Of a DNA stretch of 64,000 bases, positions 1 through 11,178 are shown one piece after another (position 1 is the stretch's first letter; each line of letters begins with the position of its first letter). Position numbers and translations under genes: made by a program. The notes under the pieces are model-generated. The model did no database searches, was not told the origin of the DNA, and was given only the letters and a program-made list of their open reading frames with translations. The DNA lies in assembly GCF_014203735.1 (NCBI RefSeq), contig NZ_JACHJQ010000009.1, forward strand, positions 124,001 to 188,000, written 5' to 3'. This DNA comes from Actinophytocola algeriensis. GTDB taxonomy: Bacteria > Actinomycetota > Actinomycetes > Mycobacteriales > Pseudonocardiaceae.

Positions 1-493
1 CGTCCATCGACGCCAGCCACAGCCGGTACAGCTCCCCGACGTGCTCCGGCTGACCCCAGTCCGACCCGTTCTCCAGCAGGTCCCGCGCGCTCGCCCGCTG
101 CCCGTCGAGCTGCGTGATGCGGTGGCGCAACAGCGAGAGCGCCTTCGCCCTCGGCAGCGCGGGCAGGAACGTCACGGCCGCGGCGAGCCGGTACGCGCCC
201 GGCGCCGAGTCGTCGCTCTCCGCCAGGTACTTGGCGAGCAGCAGCTGGAACTCGGTCTCCCCGTCCTCGGTGAGCCGGTACGCGGTGCGGTCCGGGCCAT
301 GCCCCGCGTCCGACCCGGCCTCGGCGAGCAGCGACTCGGCCGTCATCTTCTTCAGCGCGTGGTAGATCGAGCCGGGCGCGACGTTCGCCCACTTGTCCGC
401 GGACCAGGTCAGCAGCTCGCGCCGCACCTGGTACCCGTGCGCGTGGCCGTACATGCGCACGACCCCGAGCACCAAGAGCCGCGTGGCCGACAA
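1..493 (-). CDS. PadR-family transcriptional regulator (partial, C-terminus beyond window)
   Basis: Read on the minus strand from a TTG at 493, with the purine-rich GAGGAGG just upstream as ribosome binding site. The protein begins [20 protein letters not shown] and continues with the winged-helix pattern GYQVRRELL...[10 protein letters not shown]...YRLTEDGE, which is the PadR N-terminal signature (the GSIY and LT.DG motifs are well conserved). The remaining residues form the helical C-terminal dimerisation region and run off the window at residue 164. PadR proteins usually repress transporter or stress genes, but no target can be named here. It is divergent from metG with about 60 bases between the two starts. 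The TTG start is the only start with a good ribosome binding site. Confidence 0.85.
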   Translation of the reverse strand, partial: MSATRLLVLGVVRMYGHAHGYQVRRELLTWSADKWANVAPGSIYHALKKMTAESLLAEAGSDAGHGPDRTAYRLTEDGETEFQLLLAKYLAESDDSAPGAYRLAAAVTFLPALPRAKALSLLRHRITQLDGQRASARDLLENGSDWGQPEHVGELYRLWLASMD

Positions 494-511
494 CCCTGCC
501 TCCTCGTGAGA

Positions 512-528
512 ACCGGTTCGAATCCGGT
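512..528 (+). other. tRNA T-arm-like fragment
   Basis: ACCGG-TTCGAAT-CCGGT forms a perfect 5-bp stem with a canonical T-loop and is followed by GGACCCA, which looks like a 3' acceptor strand. No matching 5' half (acceptor, D-arm or anticodon arm) is present upstream, where the padR coding sequence begins. It may be a tRNA remnant, an old attachment site, or coincidence. Confidence 0.3.
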
Positions 529-541
529 GGACCCAGCTCCG

Positions 542-547
542 TAGGCT
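542..547 (+). promoter_or_regulatory. -10 box for leaderless metG
   Basis: TAGGCT lies 8 bases before the metG ATG and no Shine-Dalgarno sequence precedes the ATG. This is the arrangement of actinobacterial leaderless promoters. Inference from sequence only. Confidence 0.45.
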
Positions 548-555
548 ATTCCGAC

Positions 556-2349
556 ATGAGCAACCCCGTGCTGACAGCGGTGGCCTGGCCTTACGCCAAC
601 GGCCCCCGCCACATCGGTCATGTGTCCGGATTCGGAGTCCCGTCCGACGTCTTCTCCCGGTACATGCGCATGGCCGGGCACAAGGTGCTCATGGTGTCGG
701 GCACCGACGAGCACGGCACGCCGATCCAGGTCCAGGCGGACAAGGAGAACGCGACGCCGCAGGCGACCGTCGACAAGTACGCCCGCCAGATCGGCGGCGA
801 CCTGCAGGGCCTCGGGCTGTCCTACGACCTGTTCACCCGCACCACGACGGGCAACCACTACAAGGTCGTGCAGGACCTGTTCTCCGCGCTGTGGCGCAAC
901 GGGTACGTCGTCCCGAAGACGCAGCTGGGCGCCATCAGCCCGTCCACGGGCCGCACGCTGCCGGACCGCTACATCGAGGGCACCTGCCCGATCTGCGGTT
1001 ACGAGAGCGCCCGCGGCGACCAGTGCGACAACTGCGGCAACCAGCTCGACCCAGCCGACCTGAAGAACCCGCGATCGAAGATCAACGGCGAGGTGCCGGA
1101 GTTCGTCGAGACCGAGCACCTGTTCCTCGACCTGCCCTCCTTCGCGGGCGCGCTGGGGACCTTCCTCGGCAGCAGGCAGGAATGGCGGCCGAACGTGCTC
1201 AAGTTCAGCCAGAACCTCCTCGACGACCTCAAGCCGCGCGCCATCACCCGCGACCTCGACTGGGGCGTGCCGATCCCGCTCGACGGCTGGCGCGACAAGC
1301 CCATGAAGCGGTTCTACGTGTGGTTCGACGCGGTCATCGGCTACCTGTCCGCGTCGGTCGAGTGGGCGCGGCGGTCCGGGAACGACGACGCGTGGCGGGA
1401 GTTCTGGACCAACCCGGACGCCCAGGGCTACTACTTCATGGGCAAGGACAACATCGTCTTCCACTCGCTGATCTGGCCGTCGCTGCTGCTCGGCCAGAAC
1501 GGTGCCGGCGACAAGGGCGGCGAGCCGGGCGCGTTCGGCACGCTGAACCTGCCGACCGAGGTCGTGTCGAGCGAGTTCCTCAAGATGAGCGGCGCGAAGT
1601 TCTCGACCTCGCGCGGCACCGTCATCTACGTGCACGACTTCCTGCGCGAGTTCGGGCCGGACAGCCTGCGCTACTTCATCTCGGTGGCCGGCCCCGAGAC
1701 CCAGGACGTCGACTTCACGTGGGAGGAGTTCGTCCGCCGCACGAACTTCGAGCTGGCCAACGAGTGGGGCAACCTCGTCAACCGGTCGATCTCGATGGCG
1801 CACAAGAACGTCGGCGCCATCCCCAACCCGACCGCGCTGACCGCCGACGACGAGGCGCTCAAGGCCCAGTCCCGCGCCGCGTTCGACACGGTCGGCGGCC
1901 TCCTGCGCCACTCGCGGTTCAAGCAGGCCGCGTCGGAGGCCATGCGCGTGGTCAGCGCCGCGAACAAGTACATCTCCGACCAGGAGCCGTGGAAGCGCAA
2001 GGACGACCCGGCGCGGCGCGACACGATCCTGCACACCGCGCTGCAGGTCGTGCAGGACGCGAACACGATGCTCACGCCGTTCCTGCCGCACGCCTCGCAG
2101 AAGATCCACGAGGCGCTCGGCGGCACCGGGGTGTGGGCGGCGCAGCCCGAGCAGCAGGACGTCGAGGACCTCGACCGGCCTGGTCAGATCAACCCGATCC
2201 TGACCGGTGACTACGCCGGTGAGCAGGCGAAGTGGGAGTCCACGCCGATCGAGGTCGGGCGACCGATCGAGAAGCCGTCGCCGCTGTTCACCAAGCTCGA
2301 CCCGAAGCTCGGCGAGACCGGCCCGGAGTGGGCTCCGGTCATCGACTGA
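556..2349 (+). CDS. metG: Methionyl-tRNA synthetase
   Basis: Charges tRNA-Met (elongator and initiator) with methionine in the cytoplasm. The class I catalytic domain is complete: the HIGH motif is at residues 19-22 (PRHIGH) and the KMSKS loop appears as KFSTS near residue 348. A zinc knuckle with cysteines 144, 147, 157 and 160 lies in the connecting domain. The C-terminal half carries the anticodon-binding helices (WGNLVNR, EPWKRK). At 597 residues it matches actinobacterial MetRS without the C-terminal tRNA-binding domain of the E. coli enzyme. The ATG at 556 fits the family N-terminus. The stop overlaps the tatD start, so the two are probably co-transcribed. Confidence 0.97.
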   Translation: MSNPVLTAVAWPYANGPRHIGHVSGFGVPSDVFSRYMRMAGHKVLMVSGTDEHGTPIQVQADKENATPQATVDKYARQIGGDLQGLGLSYDLFTRTTTGNHYKVVQDLFSALWRNGYVVPKTQLGAISPSTGRTLPDRYIEGTCPICGYESARGDQCDNCGNQLDPADLKNPRSKINGEVPEFVETEHLFLDLPSFAGALGTFLGSRQEWRPNVLKFSQNLLDDLKPRAITRDLDWGVPIPLDGWRDKPMKRFYVWFDAVIGYLSASVEWARRSGNDDAWREFWTNPDAQGYYFMGKDNIVFHSLIWPSLLLGQNGAGDKGGEPGAFGTLNLPTEVVSSEFLKMSGAKFSTSRGTVIYVHDFLREFGPDSLRYFISVAGPETQDVDFTWEEFVRRTNFELANEWGNLVNRSISMAHKNVGAIPNPTALTADDEALKAQSRAAFDTVGGLLRHSRFKQAASEAMRVVSAANKYISDQEPWKRKDDPARRDTILHTALQVVQDANTMLTPFLPHASQKIHEALGGTGVWAAQPEQQDVEDLDRPGQINPILTGDYAGEQAKWESTPIEVGRPIEKPSPLFTKLDPKLGETGPEWAPVID

Positions 2350-3206
2350 TGGGCAAGCGTGCAGGGGAGCGTCCTCCGATCCCGGAGGCGCTCCCCGTTC
2401 CCATTGTCGACGCGCACACCCACCTCGACGCCTGTGGCGCCAAGGACGCCGCCGGCGTGACCGAGATGGTCGACCGGGCCGCGTCGGCGGGCGTCACGCG
2501 GGTCGTGACCGTCGCCGACGACCTCGCCGCCGCCCGCTGGGCCGCCACGGCGGCCACGTGGGACGAGCGGGTCTGGGCGGCGGTCGCGGTCCACCCGACG
2601 CGCACCGCGTCGTTCACCGACGCGGACCGTGCCGAGATCGAGGCGCTGGTCCGGCAGCCACGCGTGGTGGCCGTGGGGGAGACCGGTCTCGACTACTACT
2701 GGGACTACTCGCCGCCCGTCGCGCAGCAGGAGGCGTTCCGCTGGCACATCGACCTCGCCAAGCGGGTCGGCAAGCCGCTGATGATCCACGACCGGGACGC
2801 GCACGAGGACATCTACCGCGTCCTGGAAGAGGAAGGCGCGCCGGAGAAGGTGGTTTTCCACTGCTTCTCCGGGGACGCGGAGTTCGCCCGCCGCTGCGCC
2901 GACAAGGGGTACGTGCTGTCGTTCGCCGGAACCGTGACATTTCGCAACGCACACGCCCAACGTGATGCAGCCGCACTCATTCCCAGTTGCCAGATCCTCG
3001 TCGAGACCGACGCGCCGTTCCTGACGCCGCATCCCTTCCGCGGCAGGCCGAACGAGCCGTACTGCGCCGCCTACACGCTCCGCGCTCTTGCGCAGCTCAG
3101 GAAGGTCGATCCGGCGGAGCTCGCCGCCGAGGTCGGCGCGAACGCGGAGCGCATGTTCGATCTCCCTCGGACTACGCCCCGTGAGGTCGGCGGTAGCGAG
3201 CGGTGA
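2349..3206 (+). CDS. TatD-family metal-dependent DNase
   Basis: A 285-residue TIM-barrel hydrolase of the TatD family, whose members are Mg-dependent 3'-5' nucleases (some act as D-aminoacyl-tRNA deacylases). Visible metal ligands and family motifs are DAHTHLD near residues 21-26, GETGLDYYWD, MIHDRDAHED, FHCFSGD and ETDAPFLTP. The ATG at 2349 overlaps the metG TGA (ATGA), so translation is coupled. An in-frame upstream extension is possible but would lie inside metG. The metG-tatD-rpfB-rsmA-ispE order is conserved in mycobacteria, and the gene is probably a housekeeping nuclease. Confidence 0.93.
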   Translation: MGKRAGERPPIPEALPVPIVDAHTHLDACGAKDAAGVTEMVDRAASAGVTRVVTVADDLAAARWAATAATWDERVWAAVAVHPTRTASFTDADRAEIEALVRQPRVVAVGETGLDYYWDYSPPVAQQEAFRWHIDLAKRVGKPLMIHDRDAHEDIYRVLEEEGAPEKVVFHCFSGDAEFARRCADKGYVLSFAGTVTFRNAHAQRDAAALIPSCQILVETDAPFLTPHPFRGRPNEPYCAAYTLRALAQLRKVDPAELAAEVGANAERMFDLPRTTPREVGGSER

Positions 3207-3400
3207 GGACTGCGATGATCGGGCGACCCGCGCTACTCCATCCGTGCAGTGGCCAGCATCACAAGACTCGCGGATGTGTTTGCGCAACCTGCCCGTCGCC
3301 GTTACTGTCCCGTGACCGTACCCAGGACGAGGTTGTTCAGGGACACCCGCGGTGAGGCCGGACAGGTCGGGGACCGGTGGCCAGCCGAGGGACGTCGTAA

Positions 3401-4981
<1,581 letters not shown>

Positions 4982-4999
4982 GCACCCCTGTTCCCTCGG

Positions 5000-5034
5000 C
5001 CGTGGGCCGGTTCCCGTGTGGGACCGGCCCACGG
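5000..5034 (+). terminator. Terminator after rpfB
   Basis: Arms CCGTGGGCCGGT (5000-5011) and ACCGGCCCACGG (5023-5034) pair perfectly over 12 bp around an 11-base loop, 19 bases after the rpfB stop. There is no long T-run, as is usual in high-GC actinomycetes. Confidence 0.75.
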
Positions 5035-5080
5035 TCGTGTTCGGGGTCTGGCCTGCGGCCCACGGTCGTATTCCGGGTCC

Positions 5081-5240
5081 GGCCTCCGGCCCCCGGTCAC
5101 CACGCTACGGCAGGGGGCCGACAGTTTCGGGCCCGCGAACCCGGCGCTGTGGACAACCACCTCGGCTGTGGACAACTCCGCCCTGCCGCCCCTGAAATGT
5201 CGGCCCCCACTGGAAGAATGGATACCGGGGGCCGGAGGCC
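5081..5240. repeat. 160-bp intergenic palindromic repeat with two central DnaA-box 9-mers (copy A)
   Basis: The outer arms GGCCTCCGGCCCCCGGT (5081-5097) and its exact inverse (5224-5240) enclose a near-palindrome. The left arm continues with CTACGGCAGGGGGCCGACA (5105-5123); the right arm contains the inverse GGGGGCCGACA. At the centre are two perfect TGTGGACAA 9-mers (5148-5156 and 5167-5175) separated by 10 bp. On the minus strand these read TTGTCCACA, the actinobacterial DnaA box. A related half-element lies at 8597-8686. The gap 4982-5346 otherwise holds only the rpfB terminator and the rsmA promoter. Confidence 0.7.
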
Positions 5241-5334
5241 GCCCCCTGCCTGCGACCGCGCGCCTCGGGCCCGCTGACACCGGCGCCGAGGTCGGCTGAG
5301 CCGGTCCGCACACGGCGCGCGACCGGGGGATGGC

Positions 5335-5340
5335 TACGCT
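5335..5340 (+). promoter_or_regulatory. -10 box for leaderless rsmA
   Basis: TACGCT lies 6 bases before the rsmA GTG, with no ribosome binding site. Leaderless promoter by inference. Confidence 0.45.
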
Positions 5341-5346
5341 CGCCAG

Positions 5347-6210
5347 GTGACTGAGGCTGACGTGAGTGCCCTCCTCGGCCCCGCCGACATCCGGCGGCTG
5401 GCCGCGGAGCTCGACGTCCGCCCCACGAAGAAGCTCGGCCAGAACTTCGTCCACGACCCCAACACCGTGCGCCGCATCGTGGCCGCCGCCGGGGTGGACG
5501 ACACCGACACCGTCCTCGAGGTCGGCCCGGGCCTCGGGTCGCTCACCCTGGCCCTCCTCCCCGCCGTCCGCGAGGTCGTCGCCGTCGAGATCGACGACGT
5601 GCTCGCCGGCCGCCTCCCGAGGACCGTCGCCGAACGCGCGCCCGCGCTCGCCGACCGGCTCACCGTCGTCAACGCCGACGCGCTCCGGGCCACCGGGGAC
5701 CAGCTCCACGAGCCGACCGCGCTCGTGGCGAACCTGCCCTACAACGTCTCCGTACCCGTCGTGCTGCACCTGCTCGCCGAGCTGCCGACGATGCGGCGCG
5801 CGCTGGTCATGGTCCAGGCCGAGGTCGCCGACCGCATGGCCGCCGGGCCTGGCTCCAAGGTCTACGGCATCCCGAGCGTCAAGATCGCCTGGTACGCCGA
5901 GGCGCGCCGGGTCGCGACCGTGCCGCGCAGTGTCTTCTGGCCCGTCCCGAACGTCGACTCCGCACTCGTCCTCCTCACCAGGCGCGAGCAGCAGCAGGGC
6001 GACCGGAACGCGGTGTTCACCCTGGTGGACGCGGCTTTCGCCCAGCGTCGCAAGACCCTCCGCGCGGCCCTCGCGGGCTGGGCAGGCACGGCCGACCGAG
6101 CCGAGGACATCCTCACCCGAGCGGGTGTCGATCCGGCCGCCCGCGGAGAAACGATCACCGTCGGTGACTACGCCGCGATCGCCCGAATGGCCGGTAAGGG
6201 ACAGCCGTAA
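5347..6210 (+). CDS. rsmA: 16S rRNA (adenine(1518)-N6/adenine(1519)-N6)-dimethyltransferase
   Basis: KsgA/RsmA dimethylates two adjacent adenines in the 3' hairpin of 16S rRNA late in 30S assembly, using S-adenosylmethionine. Visible motifs: [18 protein letters not shown] near the N-terminus, the SAM-binding motif [12 protein letters not shown] near residue 60, and the catalytic [11 protein letters not shown] motif near residue 130. The C-terminal KTLRAAL helix region is present. At 287 residues it has normal family length. The GTG at 5347 fits both the family N-terminus and a leaderless promoter. It needs SAM, as does the riboswitch immediately downstream. Confidence 0.96.
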   Translation: MTEADVSALLGPADIRRLAAELDVRPTKKLGQNFVHDPNTVRRIVAAAGVDDTDTVLEVGPGLGSLTLALLPAVREVVAVEIDDVLAGRLPRTVAERAPALADRLTVVNADALRATGDQLHEPTALVANLPYNVSVPVVLHLLAELPTMRRALVMVQAEVADRMAAGPGSKVYGIPSVKIAWYAEARRVATVPRSVFWPVPNVDSALVLLTRREQQQGDRNAVFTLVDAAFAQRRKTLRAALAGWAGTADRAEDILTRAGVDPAARGETITVGDYAAIARMAGKGQP

Positions 6211-6299
6211 GGGATGTGATTCTCCGGATATCGGGACTCAATTCGGGGGCCCGCGGGTTGCAATCACATGGGTTCTTCGGGTCTACTACTTGCGGAGAT

Positions 6300-6385
6300 T
6301 CCATCCCGAGCGGCCGAGAGACCTGGCTCTGAGACGCCGCAGCAACCACCCGTCGCGGGCAGGTGCTACCGCCAGGAGCGATGGA
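6300..6385 (+). promoter_or_regulatory. SAM riboswitch (SAM-I / S-box type)
   Basis: The S-box core is clear: GAGCGGCCGAGAGACCTGGC (from 6308), then CTCTGAGACGCCGCAGCAACC up to 6347, then GGTGC at 6362-6366. The closing helix P1 pairs TCCATC (6300-6305) with GATGGA (6380-6385). The 3' strand of P1 overlaps the Shine-Dalgarno GGAGGAG (6383-6389) of the downstream leader peptide, so SAM binding would be expected to mask that site (inference). Such riboswitches normally shut off methionine synthesis or uptake genes when SAM is plentiful. It lies in the 371-base gap between rsmA and the MetN-like gene. Confidence 0.85.
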
Positions 6386-6397
6386 GGAGTGAGAACG

Positions 6398-6481
6398 GTG
6401 CAGATCCTCACCACCAGGCGAGTCATCGACCAGTGCAGGCGCACGGTCACGGGCTGTCGTCGCATGTGCTCATCGAACTGA
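6398..6481 (+). CDS. Short Cys/Arg-rich leader peptide (27 aa)
   Basis: A 27-codon ORF starting at GTG 6398 behind GGAGGAG (spacing 8). Its core is LTTRRVIDQCRRTVTGCRR, and it ends MCSSN. It resembles the widespread putative leader peptides of actinomycetes, with the pattern LT.RR..D.CR....CR, that precede sulfur-metabolism and sulfur-transport genes. A GTG at 6389 would give 30 residues but sits too close to the ribosome binding site. Three cysteine codons and seven arginine codons suggest a ribosome-mediated attenuator, about 100 bases before the MetN-like start. It follows the SAM aptamer directly, a two-layer control. Function inferred from pattern and position. Confidence 0.6.
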   Translation: MQILTTRRVIDQCRRTVTGCRRMCSSN

Positions 6482-6581
6482 AGCTGATTCGAGCCATCCG
6501 ACTTCCCTGAGCCTCATCGAACGAGGCCATTCACCACACGCGCGAGGTCCTGACCCGCGCGCGCCTGGACTGGAGCACATC

Positions 6582-7577
6582 GTGATCACCGTTGAGAACC
6601 TGACCAAGTCGTTCCGAAGTACAACCGGCGCCGTTGTCGCGCTGAATGACGTCAGCCTGGACGTGCAAGCCGGTGTGATCGCCGGCGTCGTGGGCCCCGC
6701 AAGGGCCGGCAAGTCGACCCTGGCCCGTGTGCTCGCCCTCCGCGAGCGGCCCGACAGCGGCACGTTCCGCCTCGACGGTCTCAACACCGCCGCGCTCGAC
6801 CAGCGCAGCCTCCGCGCCGCCCGCGCCCGCATCGGCGTCGTGCCTGCCGGCGAGTCGCTCCTCGCGCAGCGCACCGCGGCGGGCAACATCGCGCTCCCGC
6901 TCGAGCAGGCCGGTGTGGACGGTCCCCGCCGCCGCGAGAAGGTCGGCAAGCTGCTCGACCTCATCGGCCTCACCAACCAGGCCGCCACCTACCCCGACCA
7001 GCTCTCCGCGGGCCAGCGGCAGCGGGTCGCGATCGCGCGTGCGCTCGTCGGCGAGCCGACCGTCGTGCTGGCCGACGACCCGACCGGTGGTCTGGACGCG
7101 ACCGGTTCCGCCGGTGTGCTGGCGGTGCTCGACCGCGCCCGTGCCGAGCTGGGCGCGACCGTGCTGGTCGCCACCCCGGACGCCAGCGTGGTGCGCAAGA
7201 TCGCCGACGACGTCGCGTTCCTCGAGGACGGGCGCATCGTCGAGCACGGCAGGCTGCTGGACCTCGTGCAGGACCCGGGAAGCCGGGTCGCGCAGTCGGT
7301 GCTGCCCGCGATCGAGACGAGCGCGCCGGGGGTCGCCGACATCGTGCTGGTGGGTTTCGCGTCGATCGGCGGGCTGCTGCCGGAGGCCGCGAGCCGGTTC
7401 GGCGCCGAGATCGCGGTGTCGGGCGGCGGTGTGACCAAGATCGGTGAGACGCCGGTGGCGCGGTTCCGGATCGGCATCACCGGTGACCAGGTCGACGTGG
7501 TGCTGGGCTGGCTGTCCGTGCGGGGCGCGCACGTGCAGCGTGCGCTCGGCCGCCCGCTGGCGGTGGCGGCCGCGTAA
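6582..7577 (+). CDS. MetN-like ABC ATPase with C-terminal NIL domain, catalytic residues substituted
   Basis: An ABC-type ATPase domain (residues 1-240) followed by a ligand-binding NIL/ACT-like domain (about 250-325), the architecture of MetN, the methionine importer ATPase whose NIL domain senses methionine. Walker A (GPARAGKST, 38-46) and the signature LSAGQRQR (from about 141) are intact. The Q-loop glutamine position aligns with Ala89, the Walker B catalytic glutamate is Asp166 (LADDPTGG) and the H-loop histidine is Pro199 (VATPDASV). No permease (metI) or binding protein (metQ) follows; ispE does. It is expressed behind a SAM riboswitch and leader peptide. It may be a MetN paralogue acting as a sensor, or may pair with distant MetI/MetQ with weak ATPase activity. 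Confidence 0.85.
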   Translation: MITVENLTKSFRSTTGAVVALNDVSLDVQAGVIAGVVGPARAGKSTLARVLALRERPDSGTFRLDGLNTAALDQRSLRAARARIGVVPAGESLLAQRTAAGNIALPLEQAGVDGPRRREKVGKLLDLIGLTNQAATYPDQLSAGQRQRVAIARALVGEPTVVLADDPTGGLDATGSAGVLAVLDRARAELGATVLVATPDASVVRKIADDVAFLEDGRIVEHGRLLDLVQDPGSRVAQSVLPAIETSAPGVADIVLVGFASIGGLLPEAASRFGAEIAVSGGGVTKIGETPVARFRIGITGDQVDVVLGWLSVRGAHVQRALGRPLAVAAA

Positions 7578-7609
7578 CAGCCGGTCCGGGCGTGGGTCGG
7601 CGGGGGCCG

Positions 7610-7615
7610 TACGCT
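7610..7615 (+). promoter_or_regulatory. -10 box for leaderless ispE
   Basis: TACGCT lies 7 bases before the ispE GTG and no ribosome binding site is visible, so ispE can be expressed independently of the SAM-controlled gene upstream (inference). Confidence 0.45.
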
Positions 7616-7622
7616 TGGCCGC

Positions 7623-8588
7623 GTGCTTGCGGTTGTGCCCCGCCCGGTGACCGTCCGGGTGCCGTCGAAGGTGAATCTGCACCTCGCGGTGGGTGATCTG
7701 CGCAGGGACGGTTTCCACGAGCTGACGACCGTCTTCCAGTCGCTGTCGCTCACCGACGAGGTGACCGTCGCCGTCGCCGACGATCCCGGTGTCGAGGTCC
7801 AGGGCGAGGGCGCGTCGGCCGTGCCGACCAACGGCGCGAACCTGGCGTGGCGCGCGGTGGAGGAGCTGGCCCGCCACGTCGGCCGCGAGGTCGGTGAGCT
7901 GAAGGTCCGCGTGCTGATCCGCAAGGGCATCCCGGTGTCCGGCGGCATGGCGGGTGGCAGCGCCGACGCGGCGGCCACCCTGGTGGGCCTCGCGAACCTG
8001 TGGAAACTGGAGATCGGCCGCGACGAGCTGGCCGGCGTCGCCGCGAACCTCGGCAGCGACGTCCCGTTCATGCTCCACGGTGGCACCGCACTGGGCACCG
8101 GCCGCGGCGAGTCGATCGTGCCGGTCCTGTCACGGCACACCTACCACTGGGTGCTGGCCTTCGCCCGCGGCGGCCTGGCCACCCCCAAGGTCTACGGCGA
8201 GCTGGACCGCCTGCGCGCCGAGGGCGACCCGCCGCGGGTGGGCGGGGTCGAGCCGGTGCTGGAGGCGCTGGCGTCGGGTGACCCGCGTCAGCTGGCCCTG
8301 TTGCTGGGCAACGACTTGCAGGCGGCGGCGGTCTCGCTGCGTCCGGGGCTGCGGCGCACCCTGCGTGCGGGGGTGGCGGCCGGCGCGCTGGCGGGCACGG
8401 TCTCGGGTTCCGGCCCGACGTGTGCCTTCCTGTGCGCGGACGCCGATGACGCCTTGCGGGTGGCGGCGGAACTGTCGGGCGCGGGCGTGTGCCGGACCGT
8501 CCGCGTGGTCCACGGCCCGGTCCCGGGCGCGCGGGTGATCGGCGGCGACGACGAACCGAGGTCCGCGCCACCGCAGGTGCACGCCTGA
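7623..8588 (+). CDS. ispE: 4-diphosphocytidyl-2-C-methyl-D-erythritol kinase
   Basis: A GHMP-family kinase that phosphorylates CDP-methylerythritol in the non-mevalonate (MEP) isoprenoid pathway, supplying precursors for undecaprenyl phosphate and menaquinone. Motifs: [24 protein letters not shown] at the N-terminus (substrate and catalytic region), the ATP-binding glycine loop [15 protein letters not shown] near residue 105, and the C-terminal [14 protein letters not shown]. The 321-residue length is typical. The GTG at 7623 fits a leaderless promoter. In mycobacteria ispE directly follows rsmA; here the MetN-like unit is inserted between them. Confidence 0.95.
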   Translation: MLAVVPRPVTVRVPSKVNLHLAVGDLRRDGFHELTTVFQSLSLTDEVTVAVADDPGVEVQGEGASAVPTNGANLAWRAVEELARHVGREVGELKVRVLIRKGIPVSGGMAGGSADAAATLVGLANLWKLEIGRDELAGVAANLGSDVPFMLHGGTALGTGRGESIVPVLSRHTYHWVLAFARGGLATPKVYGELDRLRAEGDPPRVGGVEPVLEALASGDPRQLALLLGNDLQAAAVSLRPGLRRTLRAGVAAGALAGTVSGSGPTCAFLCADADDALRVAAELSGAGVCRTVRVVHGPVPGARVIGGDDEPRSAPPQVHA

Positions 8589-8596
8589 GGGAGGGC

Positions 8597-8686
8597 GGCC
8601 GCCGGCCCCCGGAATCCAGCCTACGGCGGGGGACCGACATTCCGGCGCGCGAGGGCAGTTGTCCACAGCAGGGTGAGTTGTCCACA
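8597..8686. repeat. Intergenic repeat with paired DnaA-box 9-mers (copy B, half-element)
   Basis: It begins GGCCGCCGGCCCCCGG (8597-8612), continues with CTACGGCGGGGGACCGACA (8621-8639) and ends with two perfect TTGTCCACA 9-mers (8659-8667 and 8678-8686) separated by 10 bp. It aligns with the inverted right half of the palindrome at 5081-5240, including the same 10-bp spacing. The rest of the 8589-8819 gap shows nothing recognisable. Confidence 0.7.
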
Positions 8687-8819
8687 GATGGGCTTCCCCA
8701 TCTTGGTTCCGCAGCCCCCACCTGGTAGACTGGCAAGGCGGGACGCCCCCGGGACAGGGTGGGGGTTGCGTTCCGGCCGGGCTCGCGCTTTGAGCGAGCG
8801 GTTGGCTGGGTCCGGGTGC

Positions 8820-9356
8820 TCAGTGGCGGGGTTTCGCGTTGCGGAGGCGGATGCCGCTGAACCCCAGCGTCGTCGACACCACGCCGTCCCAGAAGGGCCA
8901 CAGGTTGTTCAGCACGCGCAGCTGAATCCCGCACTCCTCGTGCAGCCGCAGCAGGTCGCCGACCGGTTCGGCCGGGCCCAGCGGGGTGACCGCGCGAGTG
9001 GACACGTGCGCGTTGGGCACCGGCGTGCCGATCGGCCGGAACGCCGCAGCGGGCAGGCGGTACGCGTACAGCTTCACGGTGCGCATCGCCTCCAGCCAGC
9101 CGTACTCGATGGCGTGCACGCGGTCGCCGCCGCCAGGGCCCAGTACCCGGTCGCGGTCGGGGCGGGTGGAGGTCTCGGTCGCCCACGCCATGGCGCGGGG
9201 GCAGTCGCGCGGGAACCAGTAGTCGGGTGACCGGGCGGAGTCGACCGCCCACACGTACGGCTCGGACCGGCCCGCGGTCGGGGCCACGTGTGGCTCGAAC
9301 CGGGTGATCGCCGGGTCCTCGGAGAAGTGCAGCACCTCACCAGTTCGCGGGCGCAT
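8820..9356 (-). CDS. DUF6886-type conserved protein
   Basis: A 178-residue protein starting MRPRTGEVLHFSEDPAI and containing ITRFEPHVAPTA, YVWAVDSARSPDYWFPRDCPR and AYRLPAAAFRPIG, the pattern of a widespread family without assigned activity (DUF6886, from memory). No signal peptide or membrane segment. The start at 9356 is supported by a TAGGCT -10 box (AGCCTA at 9364-9369 on the plus strand) 7 bases upstream. It is divergent from the ABC-F gene, with only 36 bases between the two starts, so the two -10 boxes lie side by side. Function unknown; it looks like a soluble enzyme-like protein. Confidence 0.75.
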   Translation of the reverse strand: MRPRTGEVLHFSEDPAITRFEPHVAPTAGRSEPYVWAVDSARSPDYWFPRDCPRAMAWATETSTRPDRDRVLGPGGGDRVHAIEYGWLEAMRTVKLYAYRLPAAAFRPIGTPVPNAHVSTRAVTPLGPAEPVGDLLRLHEECGIQLRVLNNLWPFWDGVVSTTLGFSGIRLRNAKPRH

Positions 9357-9379
9357 GACGGCCAGCCTAGCCGGATCGG

Positions 9380-9385
9380 TAACGT
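9380..9385 (+). promoter_or_regulatory. -10 box for leaderless ABC-F gene
   Basis: TAACGT lies 7 bases before the GTG at 9393, and there is no Shine-Dalgarno sequence. It is interleaved with the divergent promoter of the minus-strand neighbour. Confidence 0.4.
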
Positions 9386-9392
9386 TCCCGTC

Positions 9393-11159
<1,767 letters not shown>

Positions 11160-11166
11160 CCCCATC

Positions 11167-11172
11167 TACGCT
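11167..11172 (+). promoter_or_regulatory. -10 box for leaderless acyl-AMP ligase gene
   Basis: TACGCT lies 6 bases before the ATG at 11179, with no ribosome binding site. Confidence 0.45.
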
Positions 11173-11178
11173 TGGTCC

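Noticed and set aside
409-2109. 566-residue minus-strand ORF opposite metG
   Set aside because: Shadow of metG; composition is Val/Arg/Asp/His-rich with no recognisable fold.
9357-9392. Operator between the divergent DUF6886-type and ABC-F genes
   Set aside because: The 36-base gap holds only the two -10 boxes; no palindrome of operator size fits.
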